A DNA stretch of 64,000 nt from Microbacterium sp. ACRRU. GTDB taxonomy: Bacteria > Actinomycetota > Actinomycetes > Actinomycetales > Microbacteriaceae. The DNA lies in the NCBI RefSeq assembly GCF_022346945.1, contig NZ_JAKRNI010000003.1, forward strand, positions 1-64,000, read 5' to 3'. The translations under genes and the position numbers were made by a program. Below the pieces are notes generated by a model. It was not told the origin of the DNA. It did no database searches and saw nothing but the letters and a program-made list of their open reading frames with translations. How positions within the stretch are numbered: position 1 is the stretch's first letter; each line of letters starts with the position of its first letter. Below are positions 8,131-16,602 of this stretch, piece after piece.

Positions 8131-9630
8131 GTGAGTCTTTTTCGCACCAAGTCGGTGGAGCAATCCATCGCCGATACCGACGAGCCGGAGTTCCGGCTCA
8201 AGAAATCCCTCAGCGCCCTCGATCTCACGGTGTTCGGCGTTGGCGTCGTCATCGGCGCGGGAATCTTCACATTGACCGGACGCGCCGCGCACGATGTCGC
8301 CGGCCCCGCGATCGTGTTGAGCTTCGTCGTCGCGGCGATCGCGTGCGCACTCGCCGCGATGTGCTACGCCGAATTCGCCTCCACGGTGCCCGTATCGGGG
8401 TCGGCATACACCTTCTCCTATGCGTCCCTGGGGGAGCTCTCCGCCTGGATCATCGGATGGGATCTCATTCTCGAGATGTTCTTGGGGGCGAGTGTCGTCG
8501 CCCAGGGCTGGAGCGCCTACCTGGGCGCCTTCCTCGGCCAGCTCGGCATCGTGCTCCCCCCGGAGCTGTCGTATGGCGGCGTCGTCGACATCCCCGCGGT
8601 GCTCCTCGTTCTCGTGCTCGGTGGCCTCATGACTCTCGGCATCAAGGAATCGCTCCGGGTCAATCTCGTCCTCGTCGCCGTGAAGCTCTTCATCGTGCTG
8701 TTCGTGATCATCGCCGGCTTGATGTTCGTGAACCCGGCCAACTACCAGCCGTTCATCCCGGCGAGCGAGCCGACCGAAGCCGCGTCTGGCCTGACGCAGC
8801 CGCTGCTGCAGTTCCTGTCCGGCCTCGAGCCCGCGACGTTCGGGGTCGGCGGCATCCTCGCCGGCGCCGCCCTGGTGTTCTTCGCCTACATCGGATTCGA
8901 CGTCGTGGCCGCGACCGCGGAGGAGACGAAGAAGCCGCAGCGCGACATGCCGATCGGCATCATCGCCTCGCTCGTGATCTGCACCATCCTCTACTGCGCC
9001 GTGGCCCTCGTGGTGACGGGCATGGTGTCGTACCGCGACCTCGACCCGGCCGCTGCGCTGGCGAACGCCTTCGTCTATCACGGCCAGGGGTGGATGGCCA
9101 CGGTGATCTCCGCAGGCGCCGTCGCGGGGCTCACCACGGTGGTGCTCACCCTCCTCATCGGTGCCACACGCATCATCTTCGCGATGTCACGCGACGGCCT
9201 CCTGCCGCAGCGGTTGGCGAAGGTGCACCCCCGTTTCCGTACCCCCTGGGTGATTTCGATTGTCGTGACGGTCATCGTCGCCGTGGTCGCGGGAGTCACC
9301 CCGGTGGGCGTGCTCGAAGAGATGGTCAACATCGGCACCCTGTCCGCCTTCGTCCTGGTGTCCATCGGCGTCATCGTGCTGCGCCGCACGCGCCCCGACC
9401 TCAAGCGCGGGTTCCGGGTGCCCTGGAGCCCGGTGCTGCCGATCGTGTCCGCCCTGGTGTGCACGTACCTGATGCTCAACCTCTCGGTCGAGACCTGGCT
9501 GCGATTCCTGATCTGGCTCGCGCTCGGGTTCGCGATCTACTTCGCGTACTCCCGTCGGCACGCCCGCCTCGGAACCGGCGACTTCCTCGACCCGTCGAAA
9601 CCCCGAGTGGTCGGCCCTCCGCGCCGCTGA
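8131..9630 (+). CDS. APC-superfamily amino-acid permease
   Basis: A 499-aa inner-membrane transporter of the amino acid-polyamine-organocation family, cationic amino-acid transporter branch. The first segment has the substrate-binding GVGVVIGAGIFTLTG motif. About 12 hydrophobic segments follow, with the family's cytoplasmic loop ATAEETKKPQRDMPIGI. GTG 8131 is chosen because GGAGGAAG ends six bases upstream; the longer open frame upstream is not needed. Substrate specificity cannot be read from sequence. It is monocistronic, ended by a strong terminator. Confidence 0.9.
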   Translation: MSLFRTKSVEQSIADTDEPEFRLKKSLSALDLTVFGVGVVIGAGIFTLTGRAAHDVAGPAIVLSFVVAAIACALAAMCYAEFASTVPVSGSAYTFSYASLGELSAWIIGWDLILEMFLGASVVAQGWSAYLGAFLGQLGIVLPPELSYGGVVDIPAVLLVLVLGGLMTLGIKESLRVNLVLVAVKLFIVLFVIIAGLMFVNPANYQPFIPASEPTEAASGLTQPLLQFLSGLEPATFGVGGILAGAALVFFAYIGFDVVAATAEETKKPQRDMPIGIIASLVICTILYCAVALVVTGMVSYRDLDPAAALANAFVYHGQGWMATVISAGAVAGLTTVVLTLLIGATRIIFAMSRDGLLPQRLAKVHPRFRTPWVISIVVTVIVAVVAGVTPVGVLEEMVNIGTLSAFVLVSIGVIVLRRTRPDLKRGFRVPWSPVLPIVSALVCTYLMLNLSVETWLRFLIWLALGFAIYFAYSRRHARLGTGDFLDPSKPRVVGPPRR

Positions 9631-9637
9631 TCGTCGG

Positions 9638-9684
9638 ACCACGGATGCCACGTCCCCACGCCGGGGTCGTGGCATCCGTGGTTT
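9638..9684 (+). terminator. Terminator hairpin after the permease
   Basis: A 15-bp stem (ACCACGGATGCCACG with its inverse) with a further CCCC/GGGG pairing inside the loop, followed by TTT at 9682-9684. Confidence 0.8.
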
Positions 9685-9979
9685 CCGCCCTCGGGAATCC
9701 GCCGTTGTCGCCGTCCGCGCGAGGGTTATCGACGCGATCCGGTACGAGCGATCGGCGACCAACGCCCGCCTCGAGGCGGACGGGGTGCCGTCGCGCCCGA
9801 GGACGGCGACTCGTTCGCCCCGAATGAACACATGTTCGCATCAGGGACAAAATTTGCGTGCAGAGCGCCGAAGATTTGGACGCCACGCACCAGCTGCTTG
9901 AATCTTCGCGCCAGGGGGTTGACAACATCGTAACGGCGGGTTCGACCATCCGCCGCTCGGAGAGGAAGACGGCACGAAG
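9685..9979. other. Regulatory intergenic region before the beta-helix gene
   Basis: 295 bp with no convincing gene, more AT-rich than its surroundings between 9820 and 9930. It contains a LexA-box-like palindrome (9826-9837) and TTGACA at 9919-9924 that could be a -35, though no good -10 lies 16-18 bp downstream. A ribosome site (GAGAGGAAG) precedes the GTG at 9980. A minus-strand open frame here is judged spurious. Confidence 0.5.
9826..9837. promoter_or_regulatory. LexA-box-like palindrome
   Basis: GAAC-ACAT-GTTC, matching the Gram-positive/actinobacterial SOS core GAAC-RNRY-GTTC. It lies 143 bp before the beta-helix gene; no SOS gene is obvious next to it. Compare the box at 38861-38872. 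Confidence 0.4.
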
Positions 9980-11332
9980 GTGAAGAACCCGAGGAAGCAC
10001 ATCGGCACGGTCGCACGCGTCGCCGTGGCCACGACAGCCATGATCGGGGCGATCGCCGCCTCGCCCGCCGCGTCCGCGCTGACGGTCGCCGACGTCACCG
10101 TCGACGGTGCTGCGCTGGCGGGAACGATCCGATCCAGCGGCACTTTCGACCTCGCGGTGCGTGCGCCGGCCGGCGTCACGGTGAAGTTCCGGCTGGACGG
10201 GACCTACCTCGGTCAAGACGCGACCGCGCCGTACACGTGGCCGATTCGCACGTCGGCGGGCGCGCACACGCTCAACGTGCGGTGGGAGGACAGTTCCGGT
10301 CGCCACGAAACGAATGCAACGTTCACGGTGACAGCCGCCGCCGCCACGAAGCCGGCGACACCGACTCCCTCCCCCACCACACCGACAGCGGCTCCGACGA
10401 CGCCGGCTCCCGCCCCGGCCCCCTCCGCGCCGGCCACGGGTTCGGGCGGCTCGATCGTCACGGTCTCGACATCGGCGCAGCTCACAGCGGCCCTGAAGTC
10501 AGCCGCCGCGGGGCAGACCATCCGTCTGAACGACGGCACATACACGGGGCAGTTCGTCGCCGCGACCTCGGGGTCGGCGTCGCAGCCGATCACACTCATC
10601 GGTTCCTCCCGGGCCGTGTTGACGACGGGCAAGATCACCTCGGGCTACGCCCTCCACATCACGGGCGACCACTGGAACGTGCTCGGGCTGACGGTCACGC
10701 GGGCGGCCAAGGGGATCGTTCTGGACGGCTCCAGCGATACCGTGATCGACGGCGTTGATGTCGGCACCATCGGCGCCGAGGCGGTGCACCTGCGCACCGG
10801 CAGCGCGAACGTCACCGTCCGCAACTCCCGTATTCACGACACCGGACTGGACAAACCGGGCTACGGGGAGGGCATCTACGTCGGCAGCGCGAAGAGCAAC
10901 TGGTCGTCGATCATGGGCTCCGCGAGCACGCCCGATCGGTCGGATCGTGCGCAGATCATCGGGAACACGATCTGGCGCACCTCCGCGGAGGGTATCGACA
11001 TCAAGGAAGGCACCACGGGAGGGGTCGTCCGCGGGAACACCTTCACCGATGCGGGCTACTCCGGGCAGAATTACGGCGATTCCTGGGTCGATGTGAAGGG
11101 CAACGGATATCAGCTGATCGAGAACCGCGGGTCGGGCGCGCTCCTGGACGCCTTCCAGGTGCACGTCGCTTTGCCCGGGTGGGGCCAGGGCAACGTGTTC
11201 CGGAACAACAGCGTCACCGGAGGCATCCCCGGCTACGAGGTGTCCGTGCAGTCCGGCGCGATCGGAACCGTCGTCGCATGCGCTCCGTCCGCTGCGGCAA
11301 AGGGGCTGAGCAACATCACGTGCACGGGCTGA
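9980..11332 (+). CDS. Secreted Ig-like plus right-handed parallel beta-helix protein
   Basis: A 450-aa exported protein. Order: Sec signal peptide (1-33, cleavage after ASA); a bacterial Ig-like domain (~36-115); a Thr/Pro linker (~117-150); and a parallel beta-helix (~155-450) of the type found in pectate lyases, alginate epimerases and related polysaccharide-acting enzymes. It is a paralogue of the protein at 11433-12515: both share EG-Y-G-SNW, PDRSDR, DIKEGTTGG and GDSWVD-KGN blocks. GTG 9980 has GAGAGGAAG upstream. It converges on the glycosyltransferase operon. Enzymatic activity is inferred only from fold. Confidence 0.8.
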   Translation: MKNPRKHIGTVARVAVATTAMIGAIAASPAASALTVADVTVDGAALAGTIRSSGTFDLAVRAPAGVTVKFRLDGTYLGQDATAPYTWPIRTSAGAHTLNVRWEDSSGRHETNATFTVTAAAATKPATPTPSPTTPTAAPTTPAPAPAPSAPATGSGGSIVTVSTSAQLTAALKSAAAGQTIRLNDGTYTGQFVAATSGSASQPITLIGSSRAVLTTGKITSGYALHITGDHWNVLGLTVTRAAKGIVLDGSSDTVIDGVDVGTIGAEAVHLRTGSANVTVRNSRIHDTGLDKPGYGEGIYVGSAKSNWSSIMGSASTPDRSDRAQIIGNTIWRTSAEGIDIKEGTTGGVVRGNTFTDAGYSGQNYGDSWVDVKGNGYQLIENRGSGALLDAFQVHVALPGWGQGNVFRNNSVTGGIPGYEVSVQSGAIGTVVACAPSAAAKGLSNITCTG

Positions 11333-11360
11333 GCCGGATCGCGGGAAACCGCGTGCTGTT

Positions 11361-11399
11361 GCGGGGCGGAGCCGCGGGACGACCCCGGCTCCGCCCCGC
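11361..11399. terminator. Bidirectional terminator hairpin
   Basis: A 14-bp perfect GC stem (GCGGGGCGGAGCCG with its inverse), 11-base loop, between the two convergent beta-helix genes. There is no U-tract, so the mechanism is uncertain. Confidence 0.6.
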
Positions 11400-11432
11400 C
11401 GCGGCGTGACACCTGCCTATCCGAGTTCGCGC

Positions 11433-12515
11433 TCAGGGCGCGACCGGCGAGCAGTCGACGTTGCTCAGGCCCTCGCCGACGTTCGATGCGGAGTTGCTGC
11501 ACTCGACGACATTGCCCAGGCGCGCCGTGACGGCGAAGCCGAATCCCGGGCCGTCGACATCGGCGACATTGTCGCGGAACACGTTCCCCCGCCCCCAGCC
11601 GTCGAGGATCTCGTGGGTCTGATAGCCGTCGCCCGGTGACGCGGTGCCGGTGTTGCCCCGGATCAGCCAATCGTTGCCCTTGATGTCGACCCACGAGTCG
11701 GCGTCGTCCTCCACGAGCTGTGCACCGTCGAACATGTTGTCTTCGACGCGCCCGCCCGTGGTGCCTTCCTTGACGTCGACGCTCTCGGCCGTCGTCGCGG
11801 AGATGCGGTTCCCCACGATTGCGTTCCGATCGCTGCGGTCGGGCTCGCAGTCGGTGACGTCGCACCAGTTGCTCTCGGCCGTGCCGATGTAGACGCCCTC
11901 GCCGAACTTCGCACGCCGCTTGCCCGTGTCGCGGATGACATTGCCGATGACCAGGTTGTCGGTGCTGTGGGCACGCAGGTGCACCGCCTCATCGCCGATC
12001 TCCGAGACCGTCAGGCCTTCGATGGTCGTGTGCGTGACGCCGTCGGCCATCAACCCCTTCTGCCCGTTGCGAATGCTGAAGCCCGCGATGTGCCAGTGCG
12101 ACGCACCGTCGAGGTGCAGCACGTAGCCGCCGTCCACGCGCCCCCCGTCGAGGATGGCGTCGGGGGCGCCGCAGAGCCGGATGGGCGCGTCAGCGGTGCC
12201 GCGCGCCGTCGCGGTGAACTCGCCGGGATACACGCCCGGCTGCAGGCGGATGGAAGTCCCCGGTTCCGCGGCGTCCAGCGCCTCCTGCAGTTCCGACGTC
12301 GTCGCGACCACCACCGTGGCCTCCGCGCACTCGATGCCTCCGGCCTCAGGGCCGGGCTGCGGCGACGCGGAGGCCGCTCCGCTCTCGTCGGTCGTCGGCG
12401 GGGGTCCCGCGGAGCGGGGCGTGGTGAGGGCAGCCACGACGACCAGGACGACCACGATCGCGGTGACGGGGAGGACGATGGCGACGGCGATGACCGCGGT
12501 GCGACGGCGACTCAC
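11433..12515 (-). CDS. Membrane-anchored or exported beta-helix protein
   Basis: A 360-aa protein with an N-terminal signal-anchor (about residues 6-34, very hydrophobic: AVAIVLPVTAIVVVLVVV), a short Pro/Ser-rich linker, then a parallel beta-helix domain paralogous to the C-terminal part of the 9980-11332 protein. Shared blocks include EGVYIGTAESNW, DVKEGTTGG and ADSWVDIKGND. Cysteines at SNWCDVTDCEPDRSD may form a disulfide absent from the paralogue. GTG 12515 overlaps the preceding stop (GTGA); it is the third gene of the operon with the glycosyltransferase. A lyase or epimerase role on the exported polymer is inferred. Confidence 0.8.
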   Translation of the reverse strand: MSRRRTAVIAVAIVLPVTAIVVVLVVVAALTTPRSAGPPPTTDESGAASASPQPGPEAGGIECAEATVVVATTSELQEALDAAEPGTSIRLQPGVYPGEFTATARGTADAPIRLCGAPDAILDGGRVDGGYVLHLDGASHWHIAGFSIRNGQKGLMADGVTHTTIEGLTVSEIGDEAVHLRAHSTDNLVIGNVIRDTGKRRAKFGEGVYIGTAESNWCDVTDCEPDRSDRNAIVGNRISATTAESVDVKEGTTGGRVEDNMFDGAQLVEDDADSWVDIKGNDWLIRGNTGTASPGDGYQTHEILDGWGRGNVFRDNVADVDGPGFGFAVTARLGNVVECSNSASNVGEGLSNVDCSPVAP

Positions 12516-14368
12516 GGCGACCCGCGGCGAAGGGAGTCCGGGGAGACGATCCCGCGGCTGAGCGACGTGAGCGGGACGTGCTCCTCGTAGGGATGGCGGA
12601 ACGCGCCGAAGTGACGATCCTTCCTGGTCGCGGCCGTGACGAGGAGCAGGATCCCCAGCCCGATCCAGATCACCGTCAACGGCTGGAAGACGAACCGCAG
12701 CACCGATTCGACCGTGGCGGCCGGATGCCACCGGTCGGTGACGTTGTCACCGATCACGGCGCCTCGGGAGTCCTCGGACCGCACGGCGGTGCCGCCATCG
12801 CCGCCGAGATCGTTGTCCGCCACCGTCGTCCCCGTCACATCGCCGACGAGCAGGACCGCATGATTGGACACCCCGCGAACCACATTGCCCGTGATGTCGG
12901 CGTCGGCGTTGCGGACGTTCACGGCCGTATCCGACCCCGTGATGGTGTTGCCGGCCACGATGGCATCCGTCACCTGTTCGCGCACCGCGACGGACTTGGC
13001 GGTCTGATCCACGAACTCGTTGCCCGTGACCCTCACCCTCGCGGCGCCGCGGTCGAGCACGATGCCGTCGGGGTTGCCGACAAAACGTGTCTGCGTCACC
13101 TGGATGCCGCTGCCGCCCATGATCTCGACGCCATAGCGGCCGTTCTCGGCCACGTGTCCCCCGTCGAGGATGTTGTCGCCGAAGCTCTCCACGGTCGTCC
13201 CCGAGGCGCTCGGCCCGTCGGCGAGCGACTGCCCGTCCATCGATACGCCGTTTCGGCCGTTGCGAGCGGCCATGACGTTCTGCAGGGTGATGCCCGAGGT
13301 GGAACGGCCGATCGTGACGCCGTCCACCGCGTTGTCGAGGGACTGCGTGTCCTGCACGAGACTCGCCGACACCGCGCGGTGGAAGGTGATGCCGTCGACG
13401 AGGCTGCCGGTGACGGAAGTACGCGTGATCGTCACGTCCTGGGCGCCGGAGACGAAGATGCCGAAGGCGTTGTCGGTCATCGTCGAGTCCGCGATCGTCG
13501 CGGTCGCGAGGCCGGCCGCCGCCGGCGGCGCTGCGTCATCCGTTCCCTCCGGGACATCGATCGCGCTCGCGGCGTCGACGACAGGCGCACCGCCCGGCGG
13601 CGCCACCCCCTGCCGATCGGTCTGCATCGCACCGGCGAGCGCGGGATCATCCAGATCGTCGCTTCCCGTGATCGCGAATCCCCCGGTGCTTCCGCTCCAG
13701 AAGCCCAGGGACGACAGCGCGGCGTGAGCCACATCGGCGGTCCCGCCGATCACCCGCACGTATGCGCGCCCGTCGCGGGTGTCGGTGTCGGGAGCGCCCG
13801 CGGCGCTGTCCCAGCTGGTGAGGGAGGCCGTGGCATCCGGGGTTCCGGCGATCTCGAGCCGTCCCCCGAAGGCGACGATCGAGGTGAAACCGGTCGGGGA
13901 GCTCTCCAGACGCAGATCGATCGCTCCGAGGGACAGGGTTGCTCCCTGCATGACGGCGACGTCCTCGGTGAGGAGGTAGGACCCATCTGCGTTCTGCGTC
14001 AGGGAGTCCGGCCCGAGCGCGCGGAGGTCATCGAGGGTGTAGGGCTCCGGCCTTTCGGGGAGGACCAGGGTGTACCGGTCGCCGGTCTGGAAGCGGTACG
14101 GCTCGTCGACGGACAGTGCCCAATAGGCGGCGGAGGCCACCTTCCGGATGTACACCACCCGTTGCGCCTCTTGCTCGACGAGTCGAGCTTCGCTCGTCGG
14201 ATCCCCCGGGTAGAGCTTGCCCTGGACGTTGCCGTTCCGGGCGATCTCGTTGAGGCCATACGCCTCTTCTTCGCCCGAGTCGGCGAGGAGGGTCGTCGCT
14301 GTCACGGCCGCTCCACCCCCGACGAGGGCGGCCACAGCGACCAGGGCGATGACGGCGCGGCCCCTCAC
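12512..14368 (-). CDS. Extracytoplasmic beta-helix protein with C-terminal membrane anchor
   Basis: A 618-aa protein: N-terminal signal or anchor (5-27), an extracellular N-terminal region, a beta-helix segment with stacked N-x-G/D-N repeats (about 300-550), and a C-terminal membrane helix (VIWIGLGILLLVTAA) followed by a basic cytoplasmic tail. GTG 14368 overlaps the glycosyltransferase stop by four bases. The layout suggests a surface-tethered factor that handles the polymer as it leaves the synthase. No catalytic motif is recognised. Confidence 0.75.
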   Translation of the reverse strand: MRGRAVIALVAVAALVGGGAAVTATTLLADSGEEEAYGLNEIARNGNVQGKLYPGDPTSEARLVEQEAQRVVYIRKVASAAYWALSVDEPYRFQTGDRYTLVLPERPEPYTLDDLRALGPDSLTQNADGSYLLTEDVAVMQGATLSLGAIDLRLESSPTGFTSIVAFGGRLEIAGTPDATASLTSWDSAAGAPDTDTRDGRAYVRVIGGTADVAHAALSSLGFWSGSTGGFAITGSDDLDDPALAGAMQTDRQGVAPPGGAPVVDAASAIDVPEGTDDAAPPAAAGLATATIADSTMTDNAFGIFVSGAQDVTITRTSVTGSLVDGITFHRAVSASLVQDTQSLDNAVDGVTIGRSTSGITLQNVMAARNGRNGVSMDGQSLADGPSASGTTVESFGDNILDGGHVAENGRYGVEIMGGSGIQVTQTRFVGNPDGIVLDRGAARVRVTGNEFVDQTAKSVAVREQVTDAIVAGNTITGSDTAVNVRNADADITGNVVRGVSNHAVLLVGDVTGTTVADNDLGGDGGTAVRSEDSRGAVIGDNVTDRWHPAATVESVLRFVFQPLTVIWIGLGILLLVTAATRKDRHFGAFRHPYEEHVPLTSLSRGIVSPDSLRRGSP

Positions 14369-15675
14369 GACGCCACCGCCGGCTCGAGCGCGACGGCCGG
14401 GGCGTCGAGCGTGCGCGCCGTCTGGCCGTCTCCGCCGATCTGGTTCGCGTGGCGGGTCAGCCAGCCCTGCTTGTTCATGGTGAAAAACGCGAAGAGCTTG
14501 ACCGGCAGTGCCACGAAGATCACGACGATCGCGTACAGCGGCAGGATCAAGAGGTCCGCGGGGTTACGTCGAAGGTGAGAGATTCCGCGGATGCCGCGAC
14601 CGAGAAGCACCCAGCCGACGGCGGCCAGCACGCCGATGATCGAGAGATCCAGGCGGCTGAACACGAGGTAGAACATCGTCAGGCCCATCGTCACGGGCGT
14701 CAGAAGGATCTGCAGAACAGTGACCTTCGTCACGAAGGGCACCTTCCACAGCCACCCCTTGGCGATCGCCGTCAGGTAGCAGCGGTACGAGTTGCGGCTC
14801 CACCGGACACGTTGCTTCACGAAAGCCCGGAAGGTGTCGGGGAACATGCTCAGCGCACGGGCGGAGGACTGGTGCACCGTCTTGTACCCGGATGCCAGGA
14901 TCAACCACGTCAGCCGACCGTCGTCGCCCGCGATACAGCGGCGTCCGAGGAAGAACTCGTTCTCGAGGTGTTCGAGGACGGCCATCACGGCGTCACGCCG
15001 GTATGCGGCCGTCCGCCCGGACAGACAGGGGACGGCGCCGGCGCGGCCCATGGCGGGTACGTAGTCGTAGTAGCGCAGATCGACCATCCAGTCGGCGATG
15101 CGTCGCCAGACGCTCGTTCGCGCTTGGAACACGTTCTGATGCGTCCCCACGCCGCCGACCAGGGGGTCGACGAACGGTTTCTGCACCGCGACGAGAAGTC
15201 CGTGGCGCCACCATGTGTCGGAGTCGGTGAGCACGATGATCTCTCCCACCGCGAGTCGGATACCTGCGCCGAGCGCTGATCTCTTCCCCACGTGATGGAA
15301 GAGGATGGGGCGCACGCTGGCGTCGTCGAGCGCGATGATCCGGCCGTAGGCCTCGAGATCCTGCACGTCGAGGACGATGATGATCTCGGTCGGGCTCTGC
15401 GCGCGCCAGGATTCCAGACACCGCATCAGGATGTCGGGATCCTCGTGGTACGAGGGGACGATGACCGAGGTCGTCGTCCGATGATCGGACTCGATCGGGC
15501 GCGCTCGTCTGGACAGGATGAAGCGATACAGCCACAGGCCCCAGACCACAACTCCGGCTATGGCGAGCGGGAAGTACCCGCTGATGTCCGCGTAAAGGGA
15601 CTGCACGGTCTGCCATACGGCGGTGGAGGTCGCGGCCTGAGGGTGAAAGGCAGCGGAAAAAATCACAGGCGTCAT
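14365..15675 (-). CDS. Processive GT2 glycosyltransferase (hyaluronan/cellulose-synthase-like)
   Basis: A 436-aa membrane glycosyltransferase, first gene of a three-gene operon. One membrane helix (~32-52) precedes the GT2 catalytic domain (~68-300): VIVPSYHEDPD, the metal-binding TDSDTWW, the acceptor motif GDDGRLT, and QRVRWSRN (the Q-x-x-R-W processivity motif). Three or four membrane helices follow. This is the architecture of enzymes that polymerise and export a linear polysaccharide from a nucleotide sugar. The product is unknown. GalU at 18463-19353 could supply UDP-glucose. Confidence 0.85.
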   Translation of the reverse strand: MTPVIFSAAFHPQAATSTAVWQTVQSLYADISGYFPLAIAGVVVWGLWLYRFILSRRARPIESDHRTTTSVIVPSYHEDPDILMRCLESWRAQSPTEIIIVLDVQDLEAYGRIIALDDASVRPILFHHVGKRSALGAGIRLAVGEIIVLTDSDTWWRHGLLVAVQKPFVDPLVGGVGTHQNVFQARTSVWRRIADWMVDLRYYDYVPAMGRAGAVPCLSGRTAAYRRDAVMAVLEHLENEFFLGRRCIAGDDGRLTWLILASGYKTVHQSSARALSMFPDTFRAFVKQRVRWSRNSYRCYLTAIAKGWLWKVPFVTKVTVLQILLTPVTMGLTMFYLVFSRLDLSIIGVLAAVGWVLLGRGIRGISHLRRNPADLLILPLYAIVVIFVALPVKLFAFFTMNKQGWLTRHANQIGGDGQTARTLDAPAVALEPAVAS

Positions 15676-16013
15676 CGGGGACGTCGTTTCTCGCGAAGGG
15701 ACAGGGTCATCACGCGGCGGTCAGCGAGAACCGTCGCTGGGCGACGGCGACCATCACCCGGGCGAGAGCTGGAACCGTTTCGGGAATCACGTTCGGGATC
15801 TGCGATGTGCGGCAAGTGAAGGGGATGCCGGAGTCGATCCGTTTGGGGGTCGACAGGGCGACGGGCGCAACGTAGCCTCGCGGGCGCGCAGCCGCGCGAG
15901 GGCGCCCGCGCGTTATGGGCGCTCAGGTGCTGGCGCGCGCCCGCGGGACTCACACAATGCGACATCCGTCAATGGACGATCGGACCGGGATTTTTCGACG
16001 TACGGTTCCGCGC
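15676..16013. other. Intergenic region upstream of the glycosyltransferase operon
   Basis: About 340 bp between divergent genes. No credible protein gene. It should hold the promoter of the glycosyltransferase operon, but I recognise no clear -35/-10 pair. The right end carries the leaderless -10 of the small membrane protein gene (16001-16006). Confidence 0.5.
16001..16006 (+). promoter_or_regulatory. -10 element of a leaderless promoter (small membrane protein)
   Basis: TACGGT, seven bases before ATG 16014. It supports that start over more upstream in-frame ATGs. Confidence 0.5.
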
Positions 16014-16178
16014 ATGTGGACCGTACTCATCATCTTGCTCGTCGCCTGGGCGGTGCTTTCGATCGTGGGGTTCGCGTTCGAGGGCCTGCTGTGGCTCGCC
16101 ATCATCGGCATCGTCCTGTTCCTCGGGACAGTCATCTTCGGGATCATCCGAAGTCGCTCACGTCGCCGGACGACCTGA
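16014..16178 (+). CDS. Small two-helix hydrophobic membrane protein
   Basis: A 54-aa protein that is almost entirely two membrane helices (WTVLIILLVAWAVLSIVGF and LLWLAIIGIVLFLGTVIFG), ending in a basic tail RSRSRRRTT. It resembles the short 'hydrophobic proteins' common in actinobacteria; function unknown. The start is chosen by the leaderless -10. The following 268 bp, up to the tRNA, hold no convincing gene. Confidence 0.6.
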   Translation: MWTVLIILLVAWAVLSIVGFAFEGLLWLAIIGIVLFLGTVIFGIIRSRSRRRTT

Positions 16179-16446
16179 GGCGTGCCGACGGGCTCGACGA
16201 GGTCTCTCCTCTTCGGGCCCGGGAGACTCCGTCAGTGGGCGTGGCCTCGCGCGGCGGCCGAACGCCACGGCGTCTGCCCGACCGTCTCGGTGTCCTACGC
16301 CCTCACGGACACCGGATTCCCACGGCTGCCGGTGCTGGGTCGGCTCGGCGAGTTGGCGCGCGAGAATTTCATGCCCGCGGAGCGATCGGCACCCTGAACG
16401 AAACGACAACGGCGCCACTCCCGAGGGAGAGACGCCGCGCGTCATG

Positions 16447-16522
16447 TGGTGGACCTGAGGGGATTCGAACCCCTGACCTCTTCATTGCGAACGAAGCGCG
16501 CTACCAACTGCGCCACAGGCCC
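16447..16522 (-). tRNA. tRNA-Ala (anticodon CGC)
   Basis: Full cloverleaf on the minus strand. The acceptor stem GGGCCTG/CAGGTCC contains the G3:U70 wobble that identifies tRNA-Ala. D arm GCGC/GCGC, anticodon loop TTCGCAA (CGC, reads GCG), T arm with GGTTCGAATCC. CCA is encoded (16447-16449). Confidence 0.95.
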
Positions 16523-16602
16523 GGACAACTCCACAACACTATCACGACGCTCGCGCGCCACCCGACTCGGGCGACCCTCGGGCGTGCCGTAGCGGTGGTG
16601 CG

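Noticed and set aside
9726..10016. A small minus-strand frame in the region before the beta-helix gene
   Set aside because: No ribosome site, no homology recognised, and it runs into the start of the convincing plus-strand signal peptide. The region looks regulatory.
16182..16397. 71-codon plus-strand frame between the small membrane protein and tRNA-Ala
   Set aside because: No ribosome site or -10 at suitable distance and no recognisable domain; composition resembles non-coding high-GC DNA.
16447..16522. tRNA genes as integration sites of a genomic island
   Set aside because: None of the three tRNAs has an adjacent integrase or a repeated 3' end; flanking genes are ordinary.
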